Program-made: the position numbers and the translations under genes
Source: Phycisphaerales bacterium UBA1161
Lineage (GTDB): Bacteria; Planctomycetota; Phycisphaerae; Tepidisphaerales; Tepidisphaeraceae
DNA length: 64,000 nucleotides
Reading direction: 5' to 3'
Assembly (NCBI GenBank): GCA_002311745.1
Contig: DBZL01000014.1
Span: 62,001 to 126,000 of the forward strand
In this document: in pieces, positions 33,354 to 42,306 of the stretch
Layout of the letters: each line of letters starts with the position of its first letter
Numbering within the stretch: position 1 is the stretch's first letter
Notes under the pieces: generated by a model
What the model was told of the DNA's origin: nothing
Database searches by the model: none
The model's input: the letters and a program-made list of their open reading frames with translations, nothing else

Positions 33354-34553
33354 ATGGCAGTCGATTTGGCCACCCTTCCCGACGCCACCGGGCATTTCGG
33401 CCCCTACGGGGGCGTTTACGTCCCCGAAACGCTCGTCGCTGCCCTCCAACAGCTTGAGGCCCAATACGCCCAGGCCAAATCCGATCCCGCCTTTGCCCGC
33501 GATCTGGAATATTACCTCCGCCACTTCGTCGGCCGGCCCAGCCCGCTTTATTTTGCCCGCCGTCTCACCCAAGCCCTCGGCGGCGCCAAAATTTACCTCA
33601 AGCGCGAAGACCTCAATCACACCGGCGCTCACAAGATCAACAACACCATCGGCCAGGCGCTTTTGACCCTGCGCATGGGCAAGAAACGCGTCATTGCCGA
33701 GACGGGCGCCGGTCAGCACGGCGTCGCCACCGCCACCGCGGCCGCACTGTTCGGCCTTTCCTGCGACGTCTACATGGGCACCGAAGACATCCGCCGCCAA
33801 AACCTCAACGTCTTCCGCATGCGATTGATGGGCGCCGCCGTCAAGGAGGTCACCAGCGGCAGCAAGACGCTCAAGGATGCCACCAACGAGGCCATGCGCG
33901 ATTGGATGGGTTCGGTCCAGAACACGCACTACATCCTGGGCAGCGTCGTCGGTCCGCATCCCTTTCCGATGATCGTGCGCGATTTTCAATCCGTCATTGG
34001 CCGCGAAGCTCGCCAGCAATGCCTGGAGGCCGAACGGCGCTTGCCGGATTACGTTCTGGCCTGCGTGGGTGGCGGGAGCAACTCGGCGGGAATTTTCGCC
34101 CCGTTCATCGACGATGCCTCCGTGCAACTGATCGGTGTGGAAGCCGGCGGCCGCGGTTCCGCCCTGGGCCAGCACGCCGCCGCCCTCTGCGCCGGCCGGC
34201 CCGGCGTGCTTCACGGGTCGCTGTCCTACGTGCTCCAGGACGATGACGGCCAGACCGCCGACGTTCACAGCGTCTCGGCGGGGTTGGATTATCCCGGCGT
34301 CGGACCCGAACACGCCTATTGGAAGGACACCGGCCGCGTGAACTACACCAGCGTCACGGATGACCAGGCCCTGGCCGCCTTCCAGCAACTCGCCAAATTG
34401 GAAGGAATTCTTCCCGCCTTGGAAGCCGCCCACGCGCTGGCTTATTTGGCCGACCTGGCCCCTACGCTGCCGCCGGACAAAATCATCATCCTCAATCTCA
34501 GCGGCCGCGGCGACAAGGATTGCCAAGAAGTGGCGCGCCTGACCGGCCAATGA
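33354..34553 (+). CDS. trpB: Tryptophan synthase beta chain
   Basis: The 399-residue product carries the PLP lysine in [15 protein letters not shown] (about 83-97), [12 protein letters not shown] (about 111-122), the PLP-phosphate loop [10 protein letters not shown] and a C-terminal NLSGRGDKD. It condenses indole and serine to tryptophan in complex with TrpA. A small opposing gene lies between it and trpA, so they are not in one simple operon. Confidence 0.97.
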   Translation: MAVDLATLPDATGHFGPYGGVYVPETLVAALQQLEAQYAQAKSDPAFARDLEYYLRHFVGRPSPLYFARRLTQALGGAKIYLKREDLNHTGAHKINNTIGQALLTLRMGKKRVIAETGAGQHGVATATAAALFGLSCDVYMGTEDIRRQNLNVFRMRLMGAAVKEVTSGSKTLKDATNEAMRDWMGSVQNTHYILGSVVGPHPFPMIVRDFQSVIGREARQQCLEAERRLPDYVLACVGGGSNSAGIFAPFIDDASVQLIGVEAGGRGSALGQHAAALCAGRPGVLHGSLSYVLQDDDGQTADVHSVSAGLDYPGVGPEHAYWKDTGRVNYTSVTDDQALAAFQQLAKLEGILPALEAAHALAYLADLAPTLPPDKIIILNLSGRGDKDCQEVARLTGQ

Positions 34554-34575
34554 CCGCCGCGATCTACCCCAGGAT

Positions 34576-34836
34576 CTATCGGCCGCGCAGGATTCTCACG
34601 CACGCGTACCACGCCTGAAACGCCGGGATCGAAAAGAACACCGCCCCCAGAATGGGAAGGAACAGCAGCATGAGATCGCCGTTGGCCCGGCTCCCCATGG
34701 CCGTGTAAATGGCTTCGACGATCAAGCCGGTGCAAGCCAGTGCCGCCAGCAGCGGCGGCAGCAGCGCGACTGGACGCCGCTGGCGTCGCGGCGAGCCGCC
34801 AGTCCCTTGGCCAATGCTGCGCGGTTCAGAAGACAT
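34576..34836 (-). CDS. Small two-helix membrane protein between trpB and trpA
   Basis: The 86-residue product has a basic N-terminus (RRQRRPVALLPP), then two membrane helices at about 23-45 and 54-75, and a basic C-terminus. It is encoded against the direction of both trp genes and its start abuts the trpA promoter. The reading frame shows a membrane protein composition rather than the Ala/Gly/Arg-rich look of antisense shadows. The function is unknown. Confidence 0.6.
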   Translation of the reverse strand: MSSEPRSIGQGTGGSPRRQRRPVALLPPLLAALACTGLIVEAIYTAMGSRANGDLMLLFLPILGAVFFSIPAFQAWYACVRILRGR

Positions 34837-34839
34837 TGC

Positions 34840-34867
34840 TTGACCGCCATTAGCTCGGGCTTATCAT
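34840..34867 (+). promoter_or_regulatory. Candidate trpA promoter
   Basis: TTGACC at 34840-34845 and TATCAT at 34862-34867 with a 16-base spacer precede trpA by 25 bases. It would separate trpA expression from trpB. No trp attenuator or leader peptide is visible. Confidence 0.5.
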
Positions 34868-34891
34868 CGCCGCCTCAAGCAGAAAGATTCT

Positions 34892-35710
34892 ATGCCGCCG
34901 GCGCCGCTCCTCCACAGCCGATCCCTTGCTCAATCCTTTGCCGCCCTGCATGGCCGCGGCATTGGCTTGGTCCCATTCATCCCCGCAGGATTTCCCGACC
35001 TGACCACAACGCAGGCCGTACTGGAATCGCTCAATGCGCCGGGCATCGCGGCGATCGAAGTCGGCTTTCCATTCTCCGATCCCATCGCCGACGGACCCAT
35101 CATTCAGCAAGCCTTCACCGCGGCCCTGGCGGCAAAGCTGAAGGTACCGGAAATCTTTCAAACAGTCCAAAGCGCCAGCCCGCGAATTTCCGTGCCCCTG
35201 GTGGCCATGGTCAGTTTCAGCATCGTCTTCCGTTACGGACCGCAGCGATTTTTCGCCGATGCCCGCGACAGCGGCTTTGGCGGCGTCATCATCCCCGATC
35301 TGCCCCCGCCCCAGGCTCAATCCACCTGCCGACAAATCCGCGATGCCGCTCTGGACACGATCCTCCTGGTGGCCCCCACCACGCCCCTCGACCGCCGCCG
35401 CCAGATCGTCAGCCTCTGCAGCGGTTTCGTTTATTATCTATCCCTCTCCGGCATCACCGGGGTGCGCGATCATTTGCCGCCTGACATCCTCGACAACGTC
35501 CGCCAACTCAAGAGCCTGACCGATCTGCCCATCTGCGTCGGATTTGGAATCTCCAAACCCCAGCATTTGGCTTGGCTGGCGCAGGCGGCCGATGCCGCGG
35601 TCGTCGGTAGCGCCATCGTCCAGCGCATGGCCGAGTCTGCTTCCGCTCCGCCAGCCGCCGTCGCACAATCCGTCGCCCAGTTTTGCCGACAGCTTCTGGG
35701 CGGCCAATAG
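34892..35710 (+). CDS. trpA: Tryptophan synthase alpha chain
   Basis: The 272-residue product is a TIM barrel with FIPAGFPD (about 30-37), the catalytic Glu in IEVGFPFSDPIADGP (about 56-70), a GGVIIPDLPP loop (about 131-140), YLSLSGITG (about 183-191) and VGFGISKPQH (about 219-228). It cleaves indole-3-glycerol phosphate to indole for TrpB. Confidence 0.95.
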   Translation: MPPAPLLHSRSLAQSFAALHGRGIGLVPFIPAGFPDLTTTQAVLESLNAPGIAAIEVGFPFSDPIADGPIIQQAFTAALAAKLKVPEIFQTVQSASPRISVPLVAMVSFSIVFRYGPQRFFADARDSGFGGVIIPDLPPPQAQSTCRQIRDAALDTILLVAPTTPLDRRRQIVSLCSGFVYYLSLSGITGVRDHLPPDILDNVRQLKSLTDLPICVGFGISKPQHLAWLAQAADAAVVGSAIVQRMAESASAPPAAVAQSVAQFCRQLLGGQ

Positions 35711-35872
35711 CCTCCGCAGCTGCGGAAACCCCCTCCCATCATCGCGTCTCGTAAGAATGCACGGATGTCGTTGCCGCAACCATGCTTGCGCCACGGCGGC
35801 CGGGCGTTTTGCTTCGCGGCCCGGCAGGTGATTCTAAACGGCCGCCTTTGTTCTAACCTCGCCGGAGATACA

Positions 35873-36505
35873 GTGTCATTGTTTATGGAGCCAAAGGCAT
35901 CTGATCGCGGCGCCTCGCGGCGTACCGAAGCGCCAAGCGACGGCCACTTGGTGCAACAGACCCTGGCCGGTCAGCGCGAGGCGTTTGATGCGCTGACCCG
36001 CCGCCACCAACGTCAGGCCGTCGCGGTGGCCTATCGGCTCCTGGGCGATGAACACGACGCCCTGGAGGTGACGCAGGATGCGCTGCTCAAGGCGTACGCC
36101 AGCCTCGCGACCCTGCAAAAGCCGGAGGCTTTTGCCGGCTGGCTGATGCGGATCGTTTCGAACCTGTCGCTGAACTTTCGGCGAGGTCGAAAATCACGCG
36201 GGCAGTTGCCGCTGGATGACGTGCTGGGCCCGACCGACGCCGCCGACGCCGGCGCCGGCAGCGACTGGATGAGCCGCGACGCCGATCCCGTCCGCAAGCT
36301 CCAGGGCAAGGAACTGGGCCAGCGGCTCCAAGAAGCACTGGGCCAACTGCCCGAAAAGCAGCGCTTGGCCATCATTCTGTTCACCATGGAACAGATGCCC
36401 CAGAAACAAGTGGCCGAGGCGCTGCAATGCAGCGTCGAGGCCGTCAAATGGCACGTGTTCCAGGGAAGAAAAAACTTGCGCGAACTTTTGCAAGAGCACC
36501 TTTGA
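35873..36505 (+). CDS. ECF-type RNA polymerase sigma factor
   Basis: A GTG at 35873 with GGAG 6 bases upstream gives 210 residues; an ATG follows at 35885. Region 2 is at about 28-95 (AFDALTRRHQRQAVAVAYRLLGD, then ALEVTQDALLKAYASL) and region 4 at about 150-205 (LPEKQRLAIILFTMEQMPQKQVAEAL). It directs RNA polymerase to a small regulon. The anti-sigma gene starts 7 bases after it and an STN-domain gene follows, so the three form one operon. Confidence 0.9.
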   Translation: MSLFMEPKASDRGASRRTEAPSDGHLVQQTLAGQREAFDALTRRHQRQAVAVAYRLLGDEHDALEVTQDALLKAYASLATLQKPEAFAGWLMRIVSNLSLNFRRGRKSRGQLPLDDVLGPTDAADAGAGSDWMSRDADPVRKLQGKELGQRLQEALGQLPEKQRLAIILFTMEQMPQKQVAEALQCSVEAVKWHVFQGRKNLRELLQEHL

Positions 36506-36512
36506 AAGACCC

Positions 36513-37085
36513 ATGACCGACGATCTGGAATTCTCGCTGATGCAGTACTTGGACGGCACCCTGTCCCAAGAGCAGCGGCTCGCGCTGGAACAGCAACTGG
36601 CCCAGGACCCCCAGCTTCAGACGCTCCTGCAGCAGCACCGCAAGCTCAACGATTTACTCAAAGCGCCCGCCTCCCTGCCGGAGGTTCGATGGGACGCGCT
36701 GGCCCAGGGCATTTCCTCGGCGGTCGCCGCTCATACGCCGCCCGTGCAAAGCTACAGGTTGCAGGATTACGCGCTGCCCCGTGCGTGGGTCGGGGCAGCG
36801 GCTCTTGCCGCCTGCATGCTGATCGCAGCCACCGTCCTTTTCCATCTCAAATGGGGCGCGCCAAACCATGTCGCGGTCTCGCAACAGCCGAACACCGCCA
36901 TCGCCGAGGCCAGCGTCACCGGGCCGCAAATCGAAACTGCGGCCGGCTCCGCCGTCGCCGAGGTGGCTCTTGGCCCGACTCCGGCGCAAGCCGGTCTGTG
37001 GCACGACGTCTCCGGCGTCGTCATTCAGCCCTCTCACGTCTACATCGCCTCTGCCGCCACGAGCCTGGATCGACCCGTGCACTAG
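36513..37085 (+). CDS. Putative membrane anti-sigma factor
   Basis: The 190-residue product has a cytoplasmic helical part at about 1-60 with the anti-sigma-like start FSLMQYLDGTLSQEQRLALE, one membrane helix at about 92-112 and a C-terminal extracytoplasmic part. It lacks the zinc-binding HxxxCxxC of ZAS anti-sigmas. It probably holds the upstream sigma factor at the membrane until a signal arrives; the downstream STN-domain protein is the likely sensor or output. Confidence 0.65.
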   Translation: MTDDLEFSLMQYLDGTLSQEQRLALEQQLAQDPQLQTLLQQHRKLNDLLKAPASLPEVRWDALAQGISSAVAAHTPPVQSYRLQDYALPRAWVGAAALAACMLIAATVLFHLKWGAPNHVAVSQQPNTAIAEASVTGPQIETAAGSAVAEVALGPTPAQAGLWHDVSGVVIQPSHVYIASAATSLDRPVH

Positions 37086-37095
37086 GAGCATCACC

Positions 37096-38052
37096 ATGCG
37101 ATGGTTTTGGTTGGCTCTGCTGATGTGCGGCGCTCTCCTGACCCCGCGTCTCTACGCGCAACGCACTTCCGCCCTGATCGGCCAGGCCCTGGACAAGCAG
37201 CTGCCGCAGGCTGAATTCAAATTCAGCGGCACGCTGCCCCAGGCCATCGCCGCCTTCGGCGACATGACCGGCGTCCGCATCGAAGCGGATGATGCCGTTT
37301 ACGACGCCCTGCCCTGGGGCGATCTGACCACCTTCCACGCCGAGTTCAAACACCAGACCCTTCGCCAAGCCCTGACCGCCATCTGCCAAAAACTCGGTCT
37401 GCAATATGACCTGCAAGACCAGGCCGTCCATCTGTCTCCCCTGCCCGCCCTGCAGCGCCTAGGCCGCCGCTGCACCGTCGAGGAATTGCAGGCCCTGGAT
37501 CTTCTCGGCCGCACGCCCCTCGAGGCCAAGGAGTTGAGCCTCCCGGCCGTCAAGCTCCTGGCCCTGATCGACGACAGACTGGAAAAATCCCCCTATGCCG
37601 TCGAGAACCGCGCCTTCCCTCCCCAGAACAAGACGACCCTCAACGTCTCGCGGCACTCCACCCTGCTCGACGCCCTGGAGGAAATTTCCCTGCAAACCAG
37701 CGCCACTTGGTATCCCTGGGGCCAAACCATCGTCGTGCTCGGCAAAACCGATCAAATCTGCATGCAGCTTTCCAAGCGCATCTCGACGCGCTTCAACGGC
37801 GAAGATGTCAGCGACGTCTTACTGGAACTCTCCAAACGCAGCGGCGTGGCATTTCAGATCCAGCCCGGCGCCGTGCAAAAGATCGCGCCCCAGTTCCGAA
37901 CCATTCGCCTGGTCCTGGACAACGCGACGATTCAGCAGACCCTGGAGAGCATTTCCGGCTTCACCGGCCTTGCCTACACCGTCACCGACGATGGCGTAAG
38001 GATTTACACCCCTTTGCCCGCCACCGCCGCCGCCACGACGCAATCCAATTAA
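37096..38052 (+). CDS. Exported protein with repeated STN/secretin N-like domains
   Basis: The ATG at 37096 has AGGAG 7 bases upstream. A signal peptide ends at about residue 20 (YAQ). Three segments resemble the short STN fold of secretins and TonB receptors: about 33-105 (TLPQAIAAFGDMTGVRIEAD), 175-215 (TLLDALEEISLQTSATW) and 225-305 (IQQTLESISGFTGLAYTV). No secretin or TonB barrel domain follows. It is encoded 10 bases after the anti-sigma gene and may be its periplasmic partner. Confidence 0.7.
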   Translation: MRWFWLALLMCGALLTPRLYAQRTSALIGQALDKQLPQAEFKFSGTLPQAIAAFGDMTGVRIEADDAVYDALPWGDLTTFHAEFKHQTLRQALTAICQKLGLQYDLQDQAVHLSPLPALQRLGRRCTVEELQALDLLGRTPLEAKELSLPAVKLLALIDDRLEKSPYAVENRAFPPQNKTTLNVSRHSTLLDALEEISLQTSATWYPWGQTIVVLGKTDQICMQLSKRISTRFNGEDVSDVLLELSKRSGVAFQIQPGAVQKIAPQFRTIRLVLDNATIQQTLESISGFTGLAYTVTDDGVRIYTPLPATAAATTQSN

Positions 38053-38112
38053 CGGCCGGTCCTTCCCCACACACCCATCCCAACGACGCACACCCCCGAC
38101 CTCGTCATTGAG

Positions 38113-38135
38113 CCGGCCGGTCCCCCGGCCGGTCT
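38113..38135 (+). terminator. Possible terminator hairpin after the STN-domain gene
   Basis: CCGGCCGG (38113-38120), a TCCC loop and CCGGCCGG (38125-38132) are followed by TCTTT. The U-tract is weak, so the hairpin may stop transcription only partly. A similar GGCCGGTC..TTCCCCAC string occurs about 60 bases upstream. Confidence 0.35.
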
Positions 38136-38150
38136 TTCCCCACGCGCAAC

Positions 38151-38273
38151 TCAATGCGTCACCGCCCCGAAGCACGCCGCGCCCACCACCTTCGCGTATT
38201 TCGCCAGCGCACCGTGCGTATAGCGCGGCGTCGGAGCCTTCCACCGCGTCCGGCGGCGAGCCAGTTCCTCGTC
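38151..38273 (-). pseudogene. Decayed copy of the last 40 codons of ilvD
   Basis: The minus strand reads [14 protein letters not shown].. to ..ACFGAVTH and a TGA, in frame, matching the C-terminus of the complete ilvD gene at 39661-41325 at about 33 of 40 residues and about 100 of 123 bases by eye. Homology stops abruptly at 38273. The copy lies about 1.4 kb downstream of the real ilvD end, with the PEP-CTERM gene between them. No start or upstream coding part remains. Confidence 0.85.
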
Positions 38274-38639
38274 GTCTCGCCCCGGCAAGGGACACCGCGC
38301 CTTATCCGTTTCATTACGCGTCGCACGCAGTTCATATGCTGCGGTGTACTCACAATGCGTGCATCGCCTGTTGCATCGGCTGAAGGTGAGGAATGAGCCA
38401 GATTCTCCAGTTACAACTCCTGCATTACGGCACGCGTTTACCGCTTTGCGACATCACCCCGCGCGGCTCCGCCCTCGCTTTCGCCGAGAAATAGCCACCC
38501 GCTTGCATATAGAAACGAAAATATGTCCCTTTTTGCAGGCTGGTTGTATTGATTCTTCGCGCCTCAAAATCCTGTCCCGGCCGAAACGGAAAATTCGCAG
38601 ATATTATCGCTTCTTCGCTGGAAAACGCCCACTTTTTCC
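38274..38639. other. Intergenic stretch without a supported gene
   Basis: Only short, overlapping open frames occur here and none has a ribosome site or recognisable product. The right half, from about 38500, is distinctly AT-richer and leads into the promoter of the PEP-CTERM gene. Confidence 0.5.
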
Positions 38640-38667
38640 TTGATGTCGTCGGTGTCCCCAGTATACA
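38640..38667 (+). promoter_or_regulatory. Candidate promoter of the PEP-CTERM gene
   Basis: TTGATG at 38640-38645 and TATACA at 38662-38667, separated by 16 bases, lie in an AT-rich stretch 70 bases upstream of the start codon. Confidence 0.4.
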
Positions 38668-38738
38668 GACGACGGAACAAAGCTGATTGCACGTCGCCTT
38701 GTTTTGAGTGTGGCTGTCTTTTTGGAAGGGAGGGAACC

Positions 38739-39605
38739 ATGTTGCGTCGCGCAAGCTGTTGGGCCGTTGGGGTCGCTGCCGCAGGGTTGGTCGCCATACC
38801 GGCCGCCCGTGGGGCGGATTTCCAACTCGGCCTCGTGGGTGAGGGCGTTGAGTATTCGCAAACAAGTTCAGCGGCGCCCGGCGCGCCATCCAGTAGCCTG
38901 TCGGGAAACACCTCGCCGTTTGACTTTGCTGCCTCCGTCCTCGGGCAGCCAATTTCGGTCTCCAGCGCTACCGTCACGGGCGGCCCCCATTCGCTCAACG
39001 ATCCTTTGAGCCAGGATTCACCAGGAGCCAACTTCTATCGCGATCTCTACCAAAGTTCCTTGTCCAACCTGGAGGGCTTTGACGGGACCTACAGCCTCCA
39101 AGTCAATACCGTGCACGATGGCACCAAGACCTTCAATGACCTGTCGCTCTCCGGCGACAGTTTTCCTGGCGCCAGCCACATCACCAACTGGAGCGCCCTG
39201 CAATCGGCGAACGTGAATCAGGGCATCACGGTTGATTGGACCCCCTCGAATGTGTCAGCCGACACGCTCGCGGTGCTCGGCGTTAGTAGCGTTGGCAATG
39301 GGCCTGACGTTTTCGAAACGCCCCTTCCCAGCCAACCAGGCGTTTTGACCGGAGCCACGACCAGCGTCACGATTCCCGCTGGCACTCTGTTGGCCGGCGA
39401 AACCTACACGGTGGAATTGCTCGAGCTTAATCCCGTCAGCGGCGACACCTCGACCTACCCAGGGGCATTGGTTGGGTCCGGCTACGCAAGCGACACCGTA
39501 TTCGACATCACGACGGTGCCTGAGCCGGCATCGATCTCCCTCCTGGTTCTCGGCAGTGTGCCGATGCTGATGCGCCGCCGCCGGCAACGGAGTGAGCCGA
39601 ATTGA
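38739..39605 (+). CDS. PEP-CTERM sorted exported protein
   Basis: The ATG at 38739 has GGAAGGGAGG just upstream and gives 288 residues. A signal peptide ends at about residue 25. The middle is beta-rich with Ser, Thr, Asp and Gly. The C-terminus has the sorting triad VPEPAS, a membrane helix and RRRR. Such proteins are cut by an exosortase and moved to the outer surface. No exosortase is encoded in the window. The gene sits between the complete ilvD and its decayed 3' copy. Confidence 0.85.
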   Translation: MLRRASCWAVGVAAAGLVAIPAARGADFQLGLVGEGVEYSQTSSAAPGAPSSSLSGNTSPFDFAASVLGQPISVSSATVTGGPHSLNDPLSQDSPGANFYRDLYQSSLSNLEGFDGTYSLQVNTVHDGTKTFNDLSLSGDSFPGASHITNWSALQSANVNQGITVDWTPSNVSADTLAVLGVSSVGNGPDVFETPLPSQPGVLTGATTSVTIPAGTLLAGETYTVELLELNPVSGDTSTYPGALVGSGYASDTVFDITTVPEPASISLLVLGSVPMLMRRRRQRSEPN

Positions 39606-39660
39606 TGTCGTAGGCACCTAGCCCGGAAAATTCAGTTTCACCGCCGATCACGCGACCGGC

Positions 39661-41325
39661 TCAATGCGTCACCGCGCCGAAGCACGCGGGGCCGACCAGC
39701 TTGGCGTATTTGGCCAACGCGCCGCGCGTATAACGCGGCGGAGGTGCTTTCCACGCCGCTCGGCGGCGAGTCAGTTCCTCGTCGCTCAGTTCCACGCGGA
39801 TCGTGCCCCTTTCCGCATCCACCGCGATGATGTCCCCATCGCGCAGAAGCGCGATCGGCCCGCCGACAATCGCCTCGGGGCCGATGTGCCCGGCCATCAG
39901 CCCGCGCGTCGCGCCGCTGAATCGGCCGTCCGTGATCAGGCACACCTCGTAGCCCAGACCCTGCCCGACGATGGCCGCCGTCACCCCCAGCATCTCGCGC
40001 ATGCCCGGGCCGCCCTTGGGGCCCTCGTAGCGGATGACCACGCTGTCCCCTTTTTTGATCTGCTGCGCTTGCACCGCCGCCATGCACTGCTCTTCGCTGT
40101 CGAACACCCGTGCCGGCCCGCGATGCTGCAATCGCTTGACCCCCGCCGTCTTGATCACGCACCCATCGGGAGCCAGATTCCCGCGCAGAATGTGCAACCC
40201 GCCCGTCTTTTCCAGGGCGCGCGACACCGGCAGAATCACGTCCTGATCCGCCTTGAGCGACACGCCGGCTAGGTTTTCCGCCACCGTCCTGCCCGTGCAG
40301 GTCAGACACTCGCCGTGGATCAGTTTCTCATCCAGCAGCGATTTCATGATGGCCGGGATTCCGCCGGCGTGGAACACGTCCAGGGCGGTGTAGCGGCCGA
40401 ACGGCTTGAGATCGGCGATGATCGGCGTGCGCCGGCTGATTCGGTCGATGTCGTCCAGCGTCAAACTCACGCCGCACTCGTACGCGATCGCCGGCAGATG
40501 CAATGCCGAGTTGGTCGATCCCCCGGTTGCCGCCGCGATCGCCACCGCGTTCTCAAACGCCTCTCGGGTCATGATGTCGCGCGGGCGGATGTTCTTTTCC
40601 ATGAGGCGCAGCACCTGCTTGCCGCATTCCACCGCGTAAGCATCCCGCGCCGTGTCCACCGCCGGCGGCGAGCCGCTGCCCGGCAGCGCCATGCCGATCG
40701 CCTCCGCCACGCACGCCATCGTGTTGGCCGTGAACTGCCCGCCGCAGCTTCCGGCCGATGGACAGGCGTTGCATTCCATCTCGTACAAATCCGCATCGCT
40801 CATCTTCCCCGCCGCATGCGCCCCCACCGCCTCGTACACGTCTTGGACCGTCACGTCCTTGCCCTTGAATTTCCCCGGCAAGATCGTCCCGCCGTACAGG
40901 AAGATGCTGGGCACGTTCAGCCGAGCCATCGCCATCAGCATCCCCGGCAGACTCTTGTCGCACCCGGCCAGCCCCACCAGGGCGTCGTAGCCGTGCGCGT
41001 TCATCATCAATTCCACAGAATCCGCGATCACCTCGCGCGACACCAGCGACGCCTTCATCCCCTCGTGGCCCATGGCGATCCCATCCGACACCGCGATGGT
41101 GACGAATTCCCGCGGCGTCCCGCCCGCCGCCTTCACTCCTTCCTTGACCGCTTTGGCCTGACGGTCCAGGGTCAGATTGCACGGCGTGGCTTCGTTCCAC
41201 GTGCTGGCCACGCCCACCCATGGGCGATGGATATCCTGGTCGGTCAATCCCATCGAGCGGAAAAACGCCCGTTGCGGCGCACGCTGGTCGCCTTCGGTCA
41301 CAACGCTGCTGCGGGGTCGATCCAT
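39661..41325 (-). CDS. ilvD: Dihydroxy-acid dehydratase
   Basis: The 554-residue product has the expected cluster ligands in GCDKSLPGM (about 122-130) and CPSAGSCGGQFTANTM (about 194-209), plus the late LITDGRFSGATRG motif and the C-terminal region of the beta-barrel domain. It makes the keto acids of valine, leucine and isoleucine. Its last 123 bases are duplicated at 38151-38273. Confidence 0.97.
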   Translation of the reverse strand: MDRPRSSVVTEGDQRAPQRAFFRSMGLTDQDIHRPWVGVASTWNEATPCNLTLDRQAKAVKEGVKAAGGTPREFVTIAVSDGIAMGHEGMKASLVSREVIADSVELMMNAHGYDALVGLAGCDKSLPGMLMAMARLNVPSIFLYGGTILPGKFKGKDVTVQDVYEAVGAHAAGKMSDADLYEMECNACPSAGSCGGQFTANTMACVAEAIGMALPGSGSPPAVDTARDAYAVECGKQVLRLMEKNIRPRDIMTREAFENAVAIAAATGGSTNSALHLPAIAYECGVSLTLDDIDRISRRTPIIADLKPFGRYTALDVFHAGGIPAIMKSLLDEKLIHGECLTCTGRTVAENLAGVSLKADQDVILPVSRALEKTGGLHILRGNLAPDGCVIKTAGVKRLQHRGPARVFDSEEQCMAAVQAQQIKKGDSVVIRYEGPKGGPGMREMLGVTAAIVGQGLGYEVCLITDGRFSGATRGLMAGHIGPEAIVGGPIALLRDGDIIAVDAERGTIRVELSDEELTRRRAAWKAPPPRYTRGALAKYAKLVGPACFGAVTH

Positions 41326-41442
41326 TGAAAACTCCGGTTGAATTTGGGCTGCCTAGATTACAACTCTTGCGGCGGCGGCACTAATCCAGCGCCCCGGCGC
41401 AAACCGCTTGCCTTCAGCCGGCCAAAAGCTCTAATCCATTGC

Positions 41443-42303
41443 ATGCATCGCCAGGCCGTTTCACGCCGCCGAATCTCGCCCAAGGCCAAAGCACGCGACC
41501 GCGCCATTCGCCTTCTCGCCATCGATCTGGATGGAACGCTTTTAGATGACTCCAAGCAAATCAGCCTGCCAACCGCCCGGGCCTTGGCCAATCTCGCCGG
41601 CGGCGGCATCAAGATCATCATGGCCTCCGCCCGCCCGCCGCGCAGCGTGCGCCACATCTACAACCGGCTTGGCCTGGACACCTGGCAGATCAATTACAAC
41701 GGCGCTTTGATCTGGGACGAACCGACCGGCACCGCCGTTTTTCATCGCCCCATGCCCGCGCAGACCGTGCGCCGCATCATCGACCTTGCCCGCTTGCGCT
41801 TCCCCGACGCCCTGGTGAGCTGCGAAGTCCTGGACCGCTGGTACACCGATCGGTTCGATCAGACTTACACCACGGAAACCGGCCGACTGTTCAAGCCGGA
41901 CGTCATCGCCCCCCTGGACCAGTTCTGCTGCCAACCGATCACCAAGCTGATGCTCTTGGGCCAACCCGGGATGATCGATGCCTTGGAGCCGATCCTGGCC
42001 GGTGCTGCTGACGGACAGCTCACCATCGTTAGCGCCGATCCGCAGCTCTTGCAGGTGATGGATCGCCGCGTCAGCAAGGCCGTGGCGCTTCAGAGGGTCG
42101 CCGAGCACTACAACGTGCCGATGCAGAACGTCATGGCCATCGGCGATGCGCCCAACGACGTGGGTATGCTGCAGATCGCCGGCGTCGCCGTCGCCATGGA
42201 CAACGCCCACGACGTCGTCAAGCGCGCGGCGCATTGGATTGCGCCATCCAACAACCATGACGGCGTGCGTGCCGCCCTGGCCCGATACGGCCTGTGCGAT
42301 TGA
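41443..42303 (+). CDS. Cof-type HAD superfamily phosphatase
   Basis: The ATG at 41443 gives 286 residues; the open frame extends to a TTG at 41338 but that part has no protein-like composition. HAD motifs are visible: motif I DLDGTLLDD (about 28-36), a Ser in IIMASARPP (motif II), the Lys in ITKLMLLG (about 165-172) and motif IV GDAPNDVGML (about 230-239). It is a soluble phosphatase of the Cof/YidA type whose substrate cannot be predicted. Confidence 0.9.
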   Translation: MHRQAVSRRRISPKAKARDRAIRLLAIDLDGTLLDDSKQISLPTARALANLAGGGIKIIMASARPPRSVRHIYNRLGLDTWQINYNGALIWDEPTGTAVFHRPMPAQTVRRIIDLARLRFPDALVSCEVLDRWYTDRFDQTYTTETGRLFKPDVIAPLDQFCCQPITKLMLLGQPGMIDALEPILAGAADGQLTIVSADPQLLQVMDRRVSKAVALQRVAEHYNVPMQNVMAIGDAPNDVGMLQIAGVAVAMDNAHDVVKRAAHWIAPSNNHDGVRAALARYGLCD

Positions 42304-42306
42304 CCC

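Noticed and set aside
33051-34550. 499-codon open frame opposite trpB
   Set aside because: It lies wholly antisense to a clear trpB (and part of the isomerase gene) and its Gly/Val/Gln/Arg-rich translation is typical of antisense frames in GC-rich DNA.
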